A stretch of DNA of 64,000 nt, from positions 992,001 through 1,056,000 of the forward strand of contig OZ023275.1 in the NCBI GenBank assembly GCA_964007475.1, written 5' to 3'. Within the stretch, counting starts at the first letter, position 1. Each line of letters starts with the position of its first letter. A model generated the notes under the pieces. It saw only the letters and a list, made by a program, of their open reading frames with translations, did no database searches and was not told the origin of the DNA. Shown here piece by piece: positions 51,301 to 64,000 of this stretch. Both the position numbers and the translations under genes were made by a program. The stretch is from Hybos culiciformis (lineage: Eukaryota > Arthropoda > Insecta > Diptera > Hybotidae).

Positions 51301-54300
51301 CTCACGCATATTTGGTTCAAAACCGTTATTAAAAAATAAAAAATGAAAAATTTAATAACAATTTTCCAACTAAAATCAAACAAGAAAATTATTCGAGAAT
51401 ATCTTTTAATTCAAAATGAAACCAATATTCTGAACAATTATAATTTGAAATTTTATTTCTCAATTTTTAAAAATTATGAATTTATGAATAATTTTCAAAT
51501 TTTGTGGGATTTTTCTTTATTTATGTTACACATATAATATACAAAATTATATAATATGTTTAATTTATTTTTATTGTTTTCTATTAACCTGTTAAAAACT
51601 TATGGTTCATTAAAAAAATTATGATCTGTAACAAATTGAATCAATCAAATGATTTTTGTTGCTCACACATTTTTATAAATATATACAAATAAACTGAACA
51701 TACAAATATATTAGGTATACACTTAGGTATTATTGTTTTAAAAAAAATTAGAGAGGCATAAAAGGGTTTTATAGTTAAAAGGTCAATGGTTTTAATACAA
51801 TATTACTTAATAAAATTTAATGAGTTTTCAATATGTGCGGCTTTAAAATTGGAAATCATATGTGAAAAACATAATTTCTTGGTGGGTCTTATCATTCATA
51901 TTTAATTTGAAACATGTTAACCACCTGCTGATAGTGGTTCACAAAAATTTAAATATGTAATGGCGCTCAAAATTTCAAATGATAGCGTAACATTAAAAAA
52001 ATCTATATATTAAATAAAGTTAAGCAATTTTTAGCTTACATACTATACCAACTATCCAGGTGCAAACATATTAAAATAAAATACATACCTACACATATCG
52101 ATTATACCAAATTCGAACTTGAATCGAAATCTTCGTAGATTTATCAGCTAAAGTTATTCAATAAGAATTAAAATAGCGAAAACAATTTTTTTTTTTATTA
52201 TTATCATTTAATACTGTTCCCCTTTTATTATAAAAATTTACGACTTTCAGTAAAAATCTTAATTTTTACTTTTCCACGTGAAAGTCAAGGTACTTTCGAG
52301 AGAAGTTCGTAGAGATAACGAAAACTAATACTTTGCACATGAAAATATAAAATTTTATGTTGATATAATCTTCATGTATATATTTCATTTAATTTTTTCA
52401 TGAATGTGATAGAAAAACCCTTTTTTTGAAATTCTATTGGCGGTTAAACTTAAAGAAATTTTAAATGAAAATTTTTAGAATGAAAAATTTATTAATAAAA
52501 ATTTTTTTTTATTAATATGCAATAAAAATTGATTTTTATGACATTGATAAAAGAAAATTAAAAGATTTTTGAGGTTGATTAACAATAATCATTAATGAGA
52601 TTATATAAAAGTTATAAAAAATTATTTTAATAACAATATCATTCAGAATTTTCTTTGGCGGCAAAATAACTTTTGATTAAAAAATACTTTTATGGTGGCG
52701 TCAAAAACTTAATTAAAAAAAATATATTAGCAAAATGAAAGAAGAAAACCTTAGTTCTATGAGAATTTTTATGAAAACTGGTATATTTGGAAAAAGCAAT
52801 TTATAAAGAATAGTAATCAAATTACCTTATCGAAATGCTGCTTCATTTAAAATCCAAAAATTGTATAATCTGTACATATTTAATGATCCTTTCTAAAGTA
52901 CTTATGATAAAATAAACAAAATGTAGACCATAATATTTCGCAATTTCTTTATAAATCTGAAAATAGTTCCTTCTTTCGTATCAATTCACAAAACAAGATT
53001 TTTTTTGAATCAATTTTATGGTCAATTATGTTTTTGACATCAAAAAAAATTTTCTCAAGAGATTTTCCAAAATATTTAGGAAAGTAATTTTCTAAATTTT
53101 TGCTCGTATAAATTTTATCGCGGTGTATTATAAATGATGTTCCTTTTATTTTAATACAAATTTACTGCCACTTATAAAAAACAAAACAAAATTTTATGTA
53201 AATATTTTAGAATAAAAAAACAAGACATCTATAATGACATTGAAGTTATTTATTTTCTTTTTTTTTAAATATATTTTATATTTGAGGTTTTTAAACTGTT
53301 GCAACTTACATGCACTAAATTTTATAATGGAAACAAATATTATGTTATAGTTTTAAGTATTAAAAATAAATCGGGAGCTAAGTTTGGAATTAAATCGAAT
53401 TCATTCATTTTTTAGAACAGGATGTGCTTGTCTCGGCAAATAAGATAAAATTCGCTACAGAAATTGATATGTACTTCTACATATAATTTGTTTTTTGTTT
53501 TGAGTCTAATTTTTTTTATTCTCAATAGTAATACAGACTTGAACAATATTTTCAATTTACATTATATTTACATTATTATAATTAAAATGGTACTTAATAC
53601 AAACTTATTTTAAAAAAAATTATATTATAAGTTTGTCAACGAATACAGAAAAAAAAAATTTAATTCGATTTTTTTTTTAAATCATCAAAAGGTAAAATAT
53701 AACAAAATTTATTATGTGAAAATAAAGGAATCTTAAGAAATCAAAAAACAATATTGAAAATGAATTTAAAGATTTCTTGCTACGTAAGTGAAAATATATT
53801 ATCTTTTTTGGTTCGTTAACATTGATTAATTACAATGTAATTTTTTTATTTAACTTTAGATCCCAGTAGAAGTTTTGACTCAAGTCAATATTGTCTAATA
53901 TGTATTCGAGTAAAAATTAAATATTAATTTACTTATAGATACAAGAACTTCATTATGGAAAGGAAAAGAGAACTCTTTTGATTGAAATTCAAAATTTTTC
54001 CCTTCACAATTCTATTTTTTTTTTGTGTAAATAACTTAAAATGATTAAGACTTAAATATTTTGCATCAATGCGGATAATGTGATGTAGAAATTATGAGAA
54101 TGCATCCCGAAAGGGCATGACACAAGGATATAAAATTACCCTATTATAATAAAAATTAATAATGAAGAAAAAGGAAAATGTTCCTTTTATTACAAAAAAA
54201 AAAGTAAGTATGTAACAAATGTACATATATCAAAATTGAAAGAATAAATTTTAGATGCGTTTCTTTAGATAAGATTTTTTTTGGCCTTTGAATAATAAAT

Positions 54301-54689
54301 TTTGAAATTCAGGAAGAATAAAAAATAAATAATATAAAATGATAACGATGGTAAACAACTGATAAAAGAAACAGGAAATATTACTTCATACATCCTCGTT
54401 AATAATGAAACTTTGATATTTATCTTGTAAATAGCATCAGCATTTCAGAAATCCAAATAAATATTTACTTTGATCTATTTTGTGGTATTCCCTTACATTT
54501 CTATTCATCAACCAAAATATTGAGGCTCCAAAATATTAAGGAAAATTTAGAGTCAAAATCGAACTTTTTATGAATAAAAGAATTACCTTTCTACTTTTTC
54601 TTTCTTAGTAGTCTCATTTCAAGCAAGTGGAATAAAAAAATATTTTTTTTCTATTTGAAGTCATCATTAAAGCCCATAATCTTAAACGC
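48359..54689. other. AT-rich gene-free stretch
   Basis: Apart from the hairpin at 48802-48854 it is plain AT-rich sequence. The plus frame at 51343-51537 starts with ATG but is N/K/I/F-rich and of chance length. I see no gene. Confidence 0.6.
48802..48854. repeat. 14-bp perfect inverted repeat with 25-base loop
   Basis: GCTAACCAATAAAT (48802-48815) and its exact complement ATTTATTGGTTAGC (48841-48854) face each other. The loop is AT-rich. No flanking duplication is seen. Confidence 0.7.
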
Positions 54690-55004
54690 TTATATGATTT
54701 TCCTTAAATTGCCTAAATAAGAATAAGTTTTATGTATGTACGATGCTTTTACACAAAAAATAATAAAGAATATCAATAAGACAGCAAAAAAAAATACTAA
54801 GATTATTACATACATATGAATATCCAGTAAATGAAGGAAATCAATGCTTCTGGGAAATTTATTTTGATTTTCCAGACAATTGACTTTGATGGTGATATCA
54901 TCAGTGATTTCTGCTTTATATATATATGGTTTTCCTAAGATATTTTTATTCATCTTTTGAAAAGAAAGAAAAACCAAAAAAAAAAATTGATGGCAATTTT
55001 CCAT
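54690..55004 (-). other. 104-codon ATG frame with one membrane span, unrecognised
   Basis: It starts at a true ATG (minus strand, 55004) and ends at a stop before 54690. A short hydrophobic N-terminus is followed by a mixed polar region (KPYIYKAEITDDITIKVNCL) and then one strong hydrophobic segment (about residues 64-86, VIILVFFFAVLLIFFIIFCV), so it would encode a small single-pass membrane protein. A frame this long is roughly at the chance limit for this DNA. No family is recognised and no promoter or splice context supports it. Confidence 0.15.
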
Positions 55005-55441
55005 TGTTTTTTAATAGGCGCGCAATGTCTTTTTGTCGCTTTCTTTCAGAAAAAATTCGATTTAGTGGGCTAAAAAAAAACTTGTTCATGGAATGAGGAA
55101 AATGTTGATGTTATTATCAAAAATATATAGAAAGGAAAATAATAATAAAATTCGCATGTATGTGGAATACCATATTATTTTCATTTCGAGCTTTAATTTT
55201 TAAATGATTTTTTGATTTTCAATGTGATATGTAGGTATATGACAGTCTGCTTTTGCATTTGATTTTTCATAGAAATTTCAGAGTAATTCATAATAAATTG
55301 TGTAAGCCCACCTATTTTGCACTCTGCTTACATACAACTACAGGAAGCAATAAAAGTAACTTTTTTATTAATCAAAATTGATAAAAATGAAACATATTTT
55401 GTTACAGTAGATTACAACACATGTTAAGAAAATGTGTTTTT
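55005..55441. other. AT-rich gene-free stretch
   Basis: I see nothing supportable between the open frame and the hairpin element. Confidence 0.6.
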
Positions 55442-55449
55442 ACAACGAG

Positions 55450-55556
55450 TTCTGTATACACAAAAACACATAGACACGAGTCAATACTTATATCAGGAGA
55501 CCGTTAGGTTGAGTGATATAATTTTGACAAGTGTCTATGTGTTTTTGTGTATATAC
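55450..55556. mobile_element. 107-bp hairpin element with 8-bp flanking duplication (possible pre-miRNA-like foldback)
   Basis: TACACAAAAACACATAGACAC (55457-55477, 21 bp) has an exact inverted copy at 55531-55551. Pairing continues inward through GTCAA and TATATCA with two small internal loops, giving about 40 bp of stem and a loop of about 18 bases (55496-55514). The 8-mer ACAACGAG lies on both sides (55442-55449 and 55557-55564), which suggests a target duplication and therefore a miniature transposon. The size and shape would also suit a pre-miRNA, and MITE-derived miRNAs are known, so both readings are possible. Confidence 0.7.
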
Positions 55557-58500
55557 ACAACGAGCTTTATAACAAATTTTATTAACTTGTTTTGTATACT
55601 GTTTTAATGTGCATGTGAGAAGTAGTTGCAATCAATACATTTGCAATGCCAAAAATAAACAAAAGTTCAAAATGAAGTAAGTAAGTAAATAAAATTTACT
55701 TAATACGGAGAATTACATTAAAATACATTATGTTTTTAGTTTTTTTTAGCATTGGTTGTTAATGTTATGTGTTATCGTCCCTAAAAAACGAAATTAGTTG
55801 CTAAATATTTTTTTTAATATTAATAAATCTATTATTATATTATTATTAATATATATAATTATTATTGTATTAAGATTTTAAAAATAATTTTAAAAACTGT
55901 ATTTAGGTATGTATAATTTTTATACAAAGACTTTATACCGACCATTGTTGGCGGTAAATTTTTCTTCTTTTCGTCCATTACTATTATTATAAAATAAACA
56001 TTATATATATTTTTAGATGCGAATTTGTTACGCTATTGCCTCAAGTACCAATTTTCTTACGGGTGTATTCTTTTATCTTCGAATAGCAAAAAAAAAAAAA
56101 CCGAATTAATGCATGTAATTTAAGGATAATACGGATGTAGGTGATGTTATGATTTTTTACGCTTTGTTTACCATAAGAATGTACAAAAAAAAAATAAGTT
56201 TTTGAAGAGAACTGAAATTTTATATTGAACAAATTTCATAAATAGATATAATGTAGATATAAAATTAAATTATTATTCAACTCTGTAATAAGTCATTCCT
56301 CAATCTTATTTAGTTAAAAATCAAGAACAGTCAGTACTTGAAAATAAATTTCTAACCATGTATCCTTACTTTAAAGTGGTAAAATTATTAAAAATAGAAC
56401 TCGAATAAATGTAAGTAATGGTTTCGTTTAATTTAAATTAATTTTAAATTACTTTGATTGCAAAATAGAAATAAAACAAAATAAACAAAAATTAAATCGA
56501 AAAAAAATAAATAATTTATAAAACTTAGAAAAAATTTGTATATACATTATATGTAGAATATTTTTACATGATAAAACATAAAAACAGACAGAAAAACAAT
56601 TTTTAATTAATCAATAATCAACCATCTGTTAAGATTATTTTAATCATTTTATTAAAAATAACTCAAAGATTTACAATTTCTTTTGATCTTAAGATAAACA
56701 AAATAATTTTTAAGCAATAAAAATTAATATATTTTTTTTATTTCGGGCGCCAATTTTTATTTTATTCTTATACTCATATAATTTTATTTATTACTCAATC
56801 CAACCGAAAAAAATTACATTTATTTTTCCCTAATTTTAATGGTAAAAATTATTTCAGTAAAAATAAACATTGTGTTTTTTCACTTAAATAAAATTTAAAA
56901 ACATGTTCCTTTATATGAATTCCAATTCAATTCACTCATATTAGTGCCTACACAACAATGTGTTATTTCGTCTAAAAATTAACACCGTTTTAAATTTCTA
57001 ATTGCGTACTAGCCTTAAGCTTATAAAAATGAATATATTTCTTATTTTAGAACAAATCTTCATATACCGTACAGAAACTCAGTTTTCAGTTCTAAATAGA
57101 GATAGAAGTAATATATAACTTCAATAATTCATAATTTAATAAATGTCTGCTATTTTTAAATAAGATGCGCAGTAGTTGATATTGTAAGGCCTTATTTGGA
57201 TAATTTTCACATAATTTTCAAATGTGATCAAATGTGATTTATTACATTTTTTTTTCTACTTTTAATTTTAAAAAATTTGATGTTTTACGATTTCATTTAC
57301 CACCAAAAAAAGCCTAACCAACATTTTCTTTATTAAAAAGTCTTAAATATAATCTTAATGACTTCAACACAAAAGTCGAATTTCCTACAATAACAATACA
57401 CGGACCACCAACTATCTAAAACTAGTTTTTCTATGGAAATAAAAGAAAACTATTGAAATTAGAAATTAAAACAAAAGTCTGAAAAAACTTATCACCGCTT
57501 CGCTTAACTTATCTCAATTGAAAATTTTAAGATATGGGTTTAGTTTTCTATTTTTTCTTTCTAAATTCCAAAATTTATGCGCTTATTGTTTTTAGGAAAT
57601 TCGAAATCAATAATCAGTTATGTTTTAGCCGAAAATTTTATAACTCCAGCATATTGATAACATTAAAAACGATATGAGATTAACATTATCAATACACAAC
57701 ATAACCTTTAATCTCCTAACCTAACACAATTCGAACTGGGTTTGAAAAAAATTTGTAAAAAATGGGTGAAAAATGGGTGAAAATATACTCCTAATGCATT
57801 ATAAAATATACCTTAATCTAATTCAGTATAAATAATTTGCGAAAAAAAATTTTACAACACTACTTCGACTTTTATAAGTGAAAACATTAAATTCAAAAAT
57901 TTATCAATTAGATTTTAGTGTTAACATTAGAAAATCTATTAAGACTTTGTGAATAACAGACTCTTGGGATTTATATTTTATAAAATATTTTTATTCTTTT
58001 TCAATTGTAATTCGCAAATAATTTATCACTTAAGCATTATAAATATTTTTAAATGATTGCGAAATATATTCATAATTCAATACTTCTAGAGTTATAAAGT
58101 CATTCAAAATGTCATGTTGCTTTGTTGTGTCAATACATAAGGGAATATGCATCAAGGGAGAAAATTGTTATTACAATTTAGAAAATGAAAAATAATTTTT
58201 CAAGTTTTTCATTGTAAATTTGAACTCACTAGACGTCATCAAAAATGTGTATCAAAATTAAAGAAAAATCAACATTTTTGAAGCCGAATGAAGAGAATTC
58301 ACAGCATAATTCACATGTTGAATAAAAATGGATTTTAGTTATATTATTTATTTAGTTATTTATTTTAGTTAAATTATTTCTGTTGGGTCTTTAATATCTT
58401 GTAATATAAAAAACATTTATTGAATAAATTGTTTTATCTAAACTTAGTGGAAAGGTAAGCTAGTCTAGGGTAATTAGCTCATCTAATATGAAACTCATTA

Positions 58501-59283
58501 AGAAATATCTTATTCTTCCGCGGTGGAAGATAAACATTTTAAATTATGTTATTATTAGATTCGTAATTAAAATTATGTTAAAGGTACATTGAGAGATTTT
58601 CTATTGCAAGATTATGATTTACGGAATTTCATATGCAGTCCGCAAAATTTGATGATCTGTTGATCTATAAAATATTTTGACAAGCAAGCAAATTAAATAA
58701 TATTTCAATAATTCAGAAATTATGAGTTCAATGACTAAGAAATCAGAAGTATTTCTTCCCGCTGTTTTGTTGTATTAATAATAGTCAGGGAAAATGACAG
58801 AGAGAAATAAGGAAAAAATTACTACATTACATAAAGGACAAAAAAAAATCAAGGGTGTGAATTTTATATAATTTTTACATTAAAATTTTTGATATTTTCT
58901 AAAAATTTTAAGTCATCGCCGAAGATTCGAATATGCGTGTAAAAACTCCGAATTGATTTATAAAACAATTCAAGTATTTGTAATCATACAAAACTAAGTA
59001 ATAATACTTTATAATGTATATTTTATGTGAAACTAACAACTACTATATTAACACAATTATTTAAAAGTTAAAACCTAGATAATATTTTTATCAAGTTTAA
59101 AACTAATAATGATAAATCATTGTAGTTATTTGTAACTTATTATAATGTCATCTTGAAAAAGGTGGATTCGTGTCTTTTAATAATTCCAATAACTATTCAT
59201 ATTAATACTACCTTATTGTAGAACAAATTATATGTACATCATTTGAATTCTGTATCATTTAAAATTGGTTGAAATTCAGCTGT

Positions 59284-59320
59284 AATAAATAAATAAATGA
59301 ATAAATGAATAAATAAATAA
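59284..59320. repeat. (AAAT)n / (GAAT)n microsatellite
   Basis: About nine tetranucleotide units, mostly AAAT with two GAAT-type variants. Confidence 0.9.
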
Positions 59321-61567
59321 TTTTCTATGAAAAGTGCAATAAACAAACTCTAATAAAATATTAATGAAAAATATTCTTTTTATGAAATACAAACTCTGGT
59401 AAATCATAAAAAAATGATTGAAGGGGTTTTATCTTATTTTTCATTGATATGAAATTTCTTTTGAATATTTAAAGCATTTCCCATTAGTTCCAGAATTAAA
59501 TTCCGTTTATATTATATACCTAATCATGTATTAACTACTTATATACTATGTAGTACATAATTTATATCTTCAAAATATAAATTCTAGCTCTTTTTTAACC
59601 AATAAACAATTATATGAAATATTAATAAGAACATTGTGACGAAAATAGATTTCAGAGCTTTAAAATTATATTATTGAATTTCAAAAATACTAGATTATAA
59701 CATATACTTCATATTTTTTTATTTCAAAATTTCAGTTTATATGCAAACAATATGTGGAGTGAGTGAGATTTCGTGCATAAAATATACATATTTTGTTAGA
59801 AATACTTATGTATGAAGGTTATTCATATGTCACACATGCTCAATGCTTACTTAAGGATTATTAACGATAAAAACTTTCCTTACTTTGTTCTTAAGCTCTT
59901 AAATTATACTGTTCGAAAGCGCGAGAGGTATTATTTTTCATAATTTTAATTTCAATACTGATATTTCTATTTTTTTTTCTTATTTTCACATCCCTTTTTT
60001 TCGTTCACATTAAACTTTTGCAGAACCAGAGTATATAATGTATCTATATGAATGTATAGATTATTTTTTGAAAAAAAAAAAATAAATTTATCACCTAATC
60101 TATTGCTACCATATTCTGAAATATGCAAAATTAAATCAAGTTATTTTTTATGTCGTACGTAAATCCTTTAAATATTTTACTGTTTTATCCTTTCTTTGGC
60201 AGGAATACATTTTAAAAAAGGCAATAATAGTGTGGGATAATTTCATTTTAAAAGGGCAAACTTTATCATCTTAAAAAACCTTTGAATTCCTTTAAAATTT
60301 AACAATCATTTTAGAAGGATAATAGAAAAAATATATAGTTTCAATCTTATTATTTATTTAAATTCAAATTCTCTTATGAGAATTCATTGCCACCTCAATA
60401 TCTGTCATTTAGTTGTAAAAGATATTTTTTTAAATTCGAAAAATATTTTCTTAATTATGTAAAATTGTATATTTTTTTGTAAAAAATTGGCAAAGACTAT
60501 TTCTGTTAAATTTTCATTTCGATTATATATCCACATAATAATTTATCGAAACGAAAGATTCAAACCTAATGAGTTTAGAACTTTAACTTCTATTATAGTT
60601 ATGAATTTGGGTATTCAGTGAATGATACCGAGCTTGATTACAAATATACCCCAACCCTATCATTAGAAATGCCTATAAAATTCACAAAAAGTATGAAATT
60701 CCTATAATATTGCCTTAAGGCTCTTGTTTCAAATAAGATATGTAATTTTCTTTTGTAACTAACCTTAAATTATTTGAAGTTACTTTCAAATATATTTAAA
60801 TTGATAAATTTCACAAGAACACAAATTCTGCCTATATACTTATATTATGAAGAAGTTATGATATGAATTAATTATGAATTGCGTACAAACACATATTAAG
60901 CAAGTTATAATTTGGCACAAAAAGTGTGATTAGATTAATTTTTTATTTGGGTGGAATTTGTGGAGAATTTTATTTTCTTGCTAATGAAAATTAAATTAGT
61001 TTATGAATTTAAATTTTTGTAAGTTGTTGCCATAATAACTATATGATCTAATATGAACTTTATAGATTATATTCTGAAAAGAATAAGATAGAATTATATA
61101 AAAAAATAGAACATCAGAAATAAATATGGAGATCACTCTTTGTACTGAACTATTAATAAAATCATATAGTTAATGTATTTTTCATTTTTGGATTTTCCTA
61201 ATTTTACTTACGCATATATTGCATATTCAAAACTATGTTTGAAAGAATCTTAAAAACAAGCTATCAATTTTAACGAAATATGTATCTTATCTCAACATAT
61301 GAACTGAACATAATAGAATTTGTAATTCTTAACCTTGTCGTAAAGTAAACAAAAAACTTCTCCAAAAACGTACAAATAAATTTCAATATTCTAAAAAAAC
61401 ACAATGGCATCACGAATATATGAGCTTAAAATAAATTTATATCATTTCGAAAAGATTTGAAATTATTTTAAAAATTGGAAATAATATAAAAATTCAATGA
61501 AGGGATATAAACCAAATAATAAGAAAAAAAAATATTTTGTGTAGAAAATAAAAGTATATACACAGAC

Positions 61568-61645
61568 ACATATATATATATATATATAAAATTATATATA
61601 CATATATATCTGTATATTTATATGTATATATTTATATATTTATTG
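61568..61645. repeat. TA-rich microsatellite block
   Basis: Interrupted TA runs (an uninterrupted stretch near 61570-61588) with TATACATATATATC-type variants. Confidence 0.85.
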
Positions 61646-62075
61646 TTAGTTTTGAACTTATTTATACAAAAAAATTGTACTGTAACATTATATTGAACAT
61701 CGACAGCATACTTTCAGCATAATATAGTTTAAATACATAACAAACATTTGTTCTCAATGGGAAAATGTATTCTCATTGCGTATATTTATGTATAATATGG
61801 TATGTCTTTGTCTATATAATATTCCCTTGAATTTAGTGGGTTAAGCTGAAGATATAAAATATTATGTATTGAGTAGATTAGTGATGTCACACGTGGCGAT
61901 AATGACAACTGAAAATATCTCACTCAGTATACATAGTATACAAAATAATGTTCATTAAGATATTTTCTTATAAATAGATTTACATTAAATATTTACTTGG
62001 TAGAAGCAAATAAAATAGGCGTGATGTTATTATCTTAAATTATGACATAAACAGATATTGTAGTATAGAAATATA

Positions 62076-62093
62076 TACCTATAGCTATAGGTA
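62076..62093. repeat. 18-bp perfect palindrome
   Basis: TACCTATAGCTATAGGTA is fully self-complementary. It has more G+C than random palindromes in this DNA, but no known site is recognised. Confidence 0.7.
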
Positions 62094-64000
62094 CTTATTA
62101 TATTACAGCAGCGAATTATATTTTAATGTAAATAAAAATCGTTGATTGAATATAGTTTTTTTAATTTATTTTGAGTTTTTTTTTTGTTTTTTTTTTTTAA
62201 ACCAAGCACATAGAGATTTTTAATGGTGTTTCTAGCATAATTTACTTTACAAATCTACAATCTGTAGCTTTTTTTAAAGAAAAAACTCTTTCATATTTTG
62301 CCTTTTTTTTATTCGAAAATATTTAAAATAAAATGTTTCAAATTTGTATATTGAAAAAATATAATTCGTATTCTTTATTTATGGAACTGGGAAATTCTTT
62401 CCACTTTGTTCTTGATTTTCTTGGCCTGTGTACTATTAAATTCATTAAAAATAAAAGTGCCAAACAGATTTTTTGGTCTACAATAAAATTCTGTGTTTAA
62501 ACAGTGGGAGGCATTGATATTGATATTGTAGTTATAGTGGCATATTCCAAAATTTGAAGAAATTATAGTTATTTTGATTAGAAGGCATCAAGATTTCAAA
62601 TTTTAATCAGCATTTATGCTTAGTTTTCGAGAACTGTGGAGATTAATTGTTTTATATAGTTTTTAAATTTTAAATTTTTTATGACGTGTTAATATATATT
62701 TTATAAATAAAACTTATAATCTAAATGAAAATTACATAAATATTGAGCTTATTTTTTAACGAAGCTAAAAGTTCTCATAATTCATTACCTCAAATTAATT
62801 TTAAAAATAAAACTTTTAATATTTTAATGTTCCACTGTATAACGAAAAAACTTTGCATACATTTATTTTAAGTATTCATTTTGGTACATTATGAATATTG
62901 ATTACTTATAAATTTAAGAATCTTAAAACTTTCCTTATTATGGTATGATTCTCATGAACTACTTTTCATCTTGTTAAATGATTGGAGAACGTGTCGGTCA
63001 CGTTTAAAGAAATAAAATTCTAGATTTATATTTTTTGTTTATTTGTATGTATACTACTGGAGTATTTAGTTATAAAAAAAATCTTTTCTTTTAACCATGC
63101 TGGGAGATAGCATATTTTGTTGACATTTTAATTAAACTAATATTGAACAAAAAACGAGGGTTAAAAAATTTTTCATCAATAATATTGATAGTTCTTTTAA
63201 ATGAACGACACGATCAAAATATTCAAAAATTTACAAAATAACAAAATGAAAAATATTGTTAATGTTTAATTTAAAATTTATTTCAATAAATACCCATTTA
63301 AAAAATTGAAACTAAAATAAAATATAATATAATTGCGCCTATAAAATAGATTAATAAAAATATGAGGGCTTTTGATTAACTTCATCGAAGCATGTCCTGA
63401 ATCGAGAATTAATTTAATATTCAATTAAAATATCAATTACATATTTTTATAATTTCCAATAGATTTTATCCTATCAATCGTAATAAATTAGAAAATTTGT
63501 CAAACTCTGTTTGTTAAATTCTTTTATCATATTATTTTTTTTTTTAAGATCACCAAAACTGGACTATATCTATGTTTATATTGTTTTTAGTAAAAATTAA
63601 AAAAAATATTAAAATTTTGAATTACGGACTAAAAACGTAAACCAAATTTTGCAAAATTTAGAAGACACATACGACAAATCATAACCTTAATATTAACAAC
63701 AATATCAACAAAATAGATTCAGTGATATTGTTAGAATGATTCTGTTGTCAAATCTACTTCTCATTTAACTATTTGAATAATATACGCCTAGCATGTTTCA
63801 AAATGAAAAACTATTTTACGTTCACCGAATCTTTTATTTTAATTTGTGAAATTTTTTTATATTTTTCTATATTTTTACACTTAAAAACCACTTTTTTTTT
63901 ATACTTAACGAAACGCAAACAAATCACAACCCTTAACAGTTTTCTTTAGCTTTAAATATGTGAAAAACAAAGTATCTTTCCGTTAATAATAATTTTATGC

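Larger units (their letters stand above)
55565..64000. other. AT-rich gene-free stretch to the window end
   Basis: An 11-bp tandem copy (AAATGGGTGAA) lies near 57760-57782. Microsatellites and one palindrome are listed separately. E-box CACGTG occurs at about 61891 next to TGATGTCA, without a gene nearby. I see no coding region, RNA gene or further SINE copy. Confidence 0.55.

Overview
The window is 64 kb of very A+T-rich eukaryotic DNA, about four-fifths A+T by eye. It is full of homopolymer A and T runs, AT microsatellites and stop codons in every frame. The texture (tacatatgtat-type stretches, a tRNA-derived SINE family, a hAT relic, a TA-flanked inverted-repeat MITE) fits an arthropod, most likely insect, nuclear genome, as intergenic or deep intronic DNA. 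I cannot name the species or order. Nothing looks bacterial: there are no operons, ribosome-binding sites or rRNA.

No protein-coding gene can be called with confidence. Most open frames of 60 to 100 codons are about as frequent as stop-codon statistics predict for this composition. A few segments deserve a low-confidence exon call: 37-173 (acceptor-like site, then 45 codons and a stop), 1765-2121 (a CUB-like patch), 3248-3430 (a GC-rich pocket), 4698-4819 (a TDHKVVTG motif after a good acceptor), 38832-39278 on the minus strand (the longest open frame) and 54690-55004 on the minus strand (one membrane span).

The solid content is mobile and repetitive. Three copies of one SINE family lie at 18385-18520 (+), 32041-32160 (-) and 45929-46149 (+). 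They share a tRNA-like head with A and B boxes and a common 3' tail. A TA-flanked MITE with arms of about 150 bp is at 37640-38166. A 487-bp hAT relic with a perfect 8-bp target duplication is at 43835-44321 and carries a scrap of transposase on the minus strand. A 107-bp hairpin element with an 8-bp flanking repeat is at 55450-55556.

The most unusual structure is at 47905-48358. About 17 copies of a 14-bp motif (GAATTATCNCATAA and the variant GAATTAGTGCATAA) occur in mixed orientation, mostly on a 24-bp register. I do not recognise it as a known element. Smaller items are a 14-bp tandem array with a CTTAAG core at 12.2 kb, several hairpins and long palindromes, and simple repeats. The rest is featureless AT-rich DNA.
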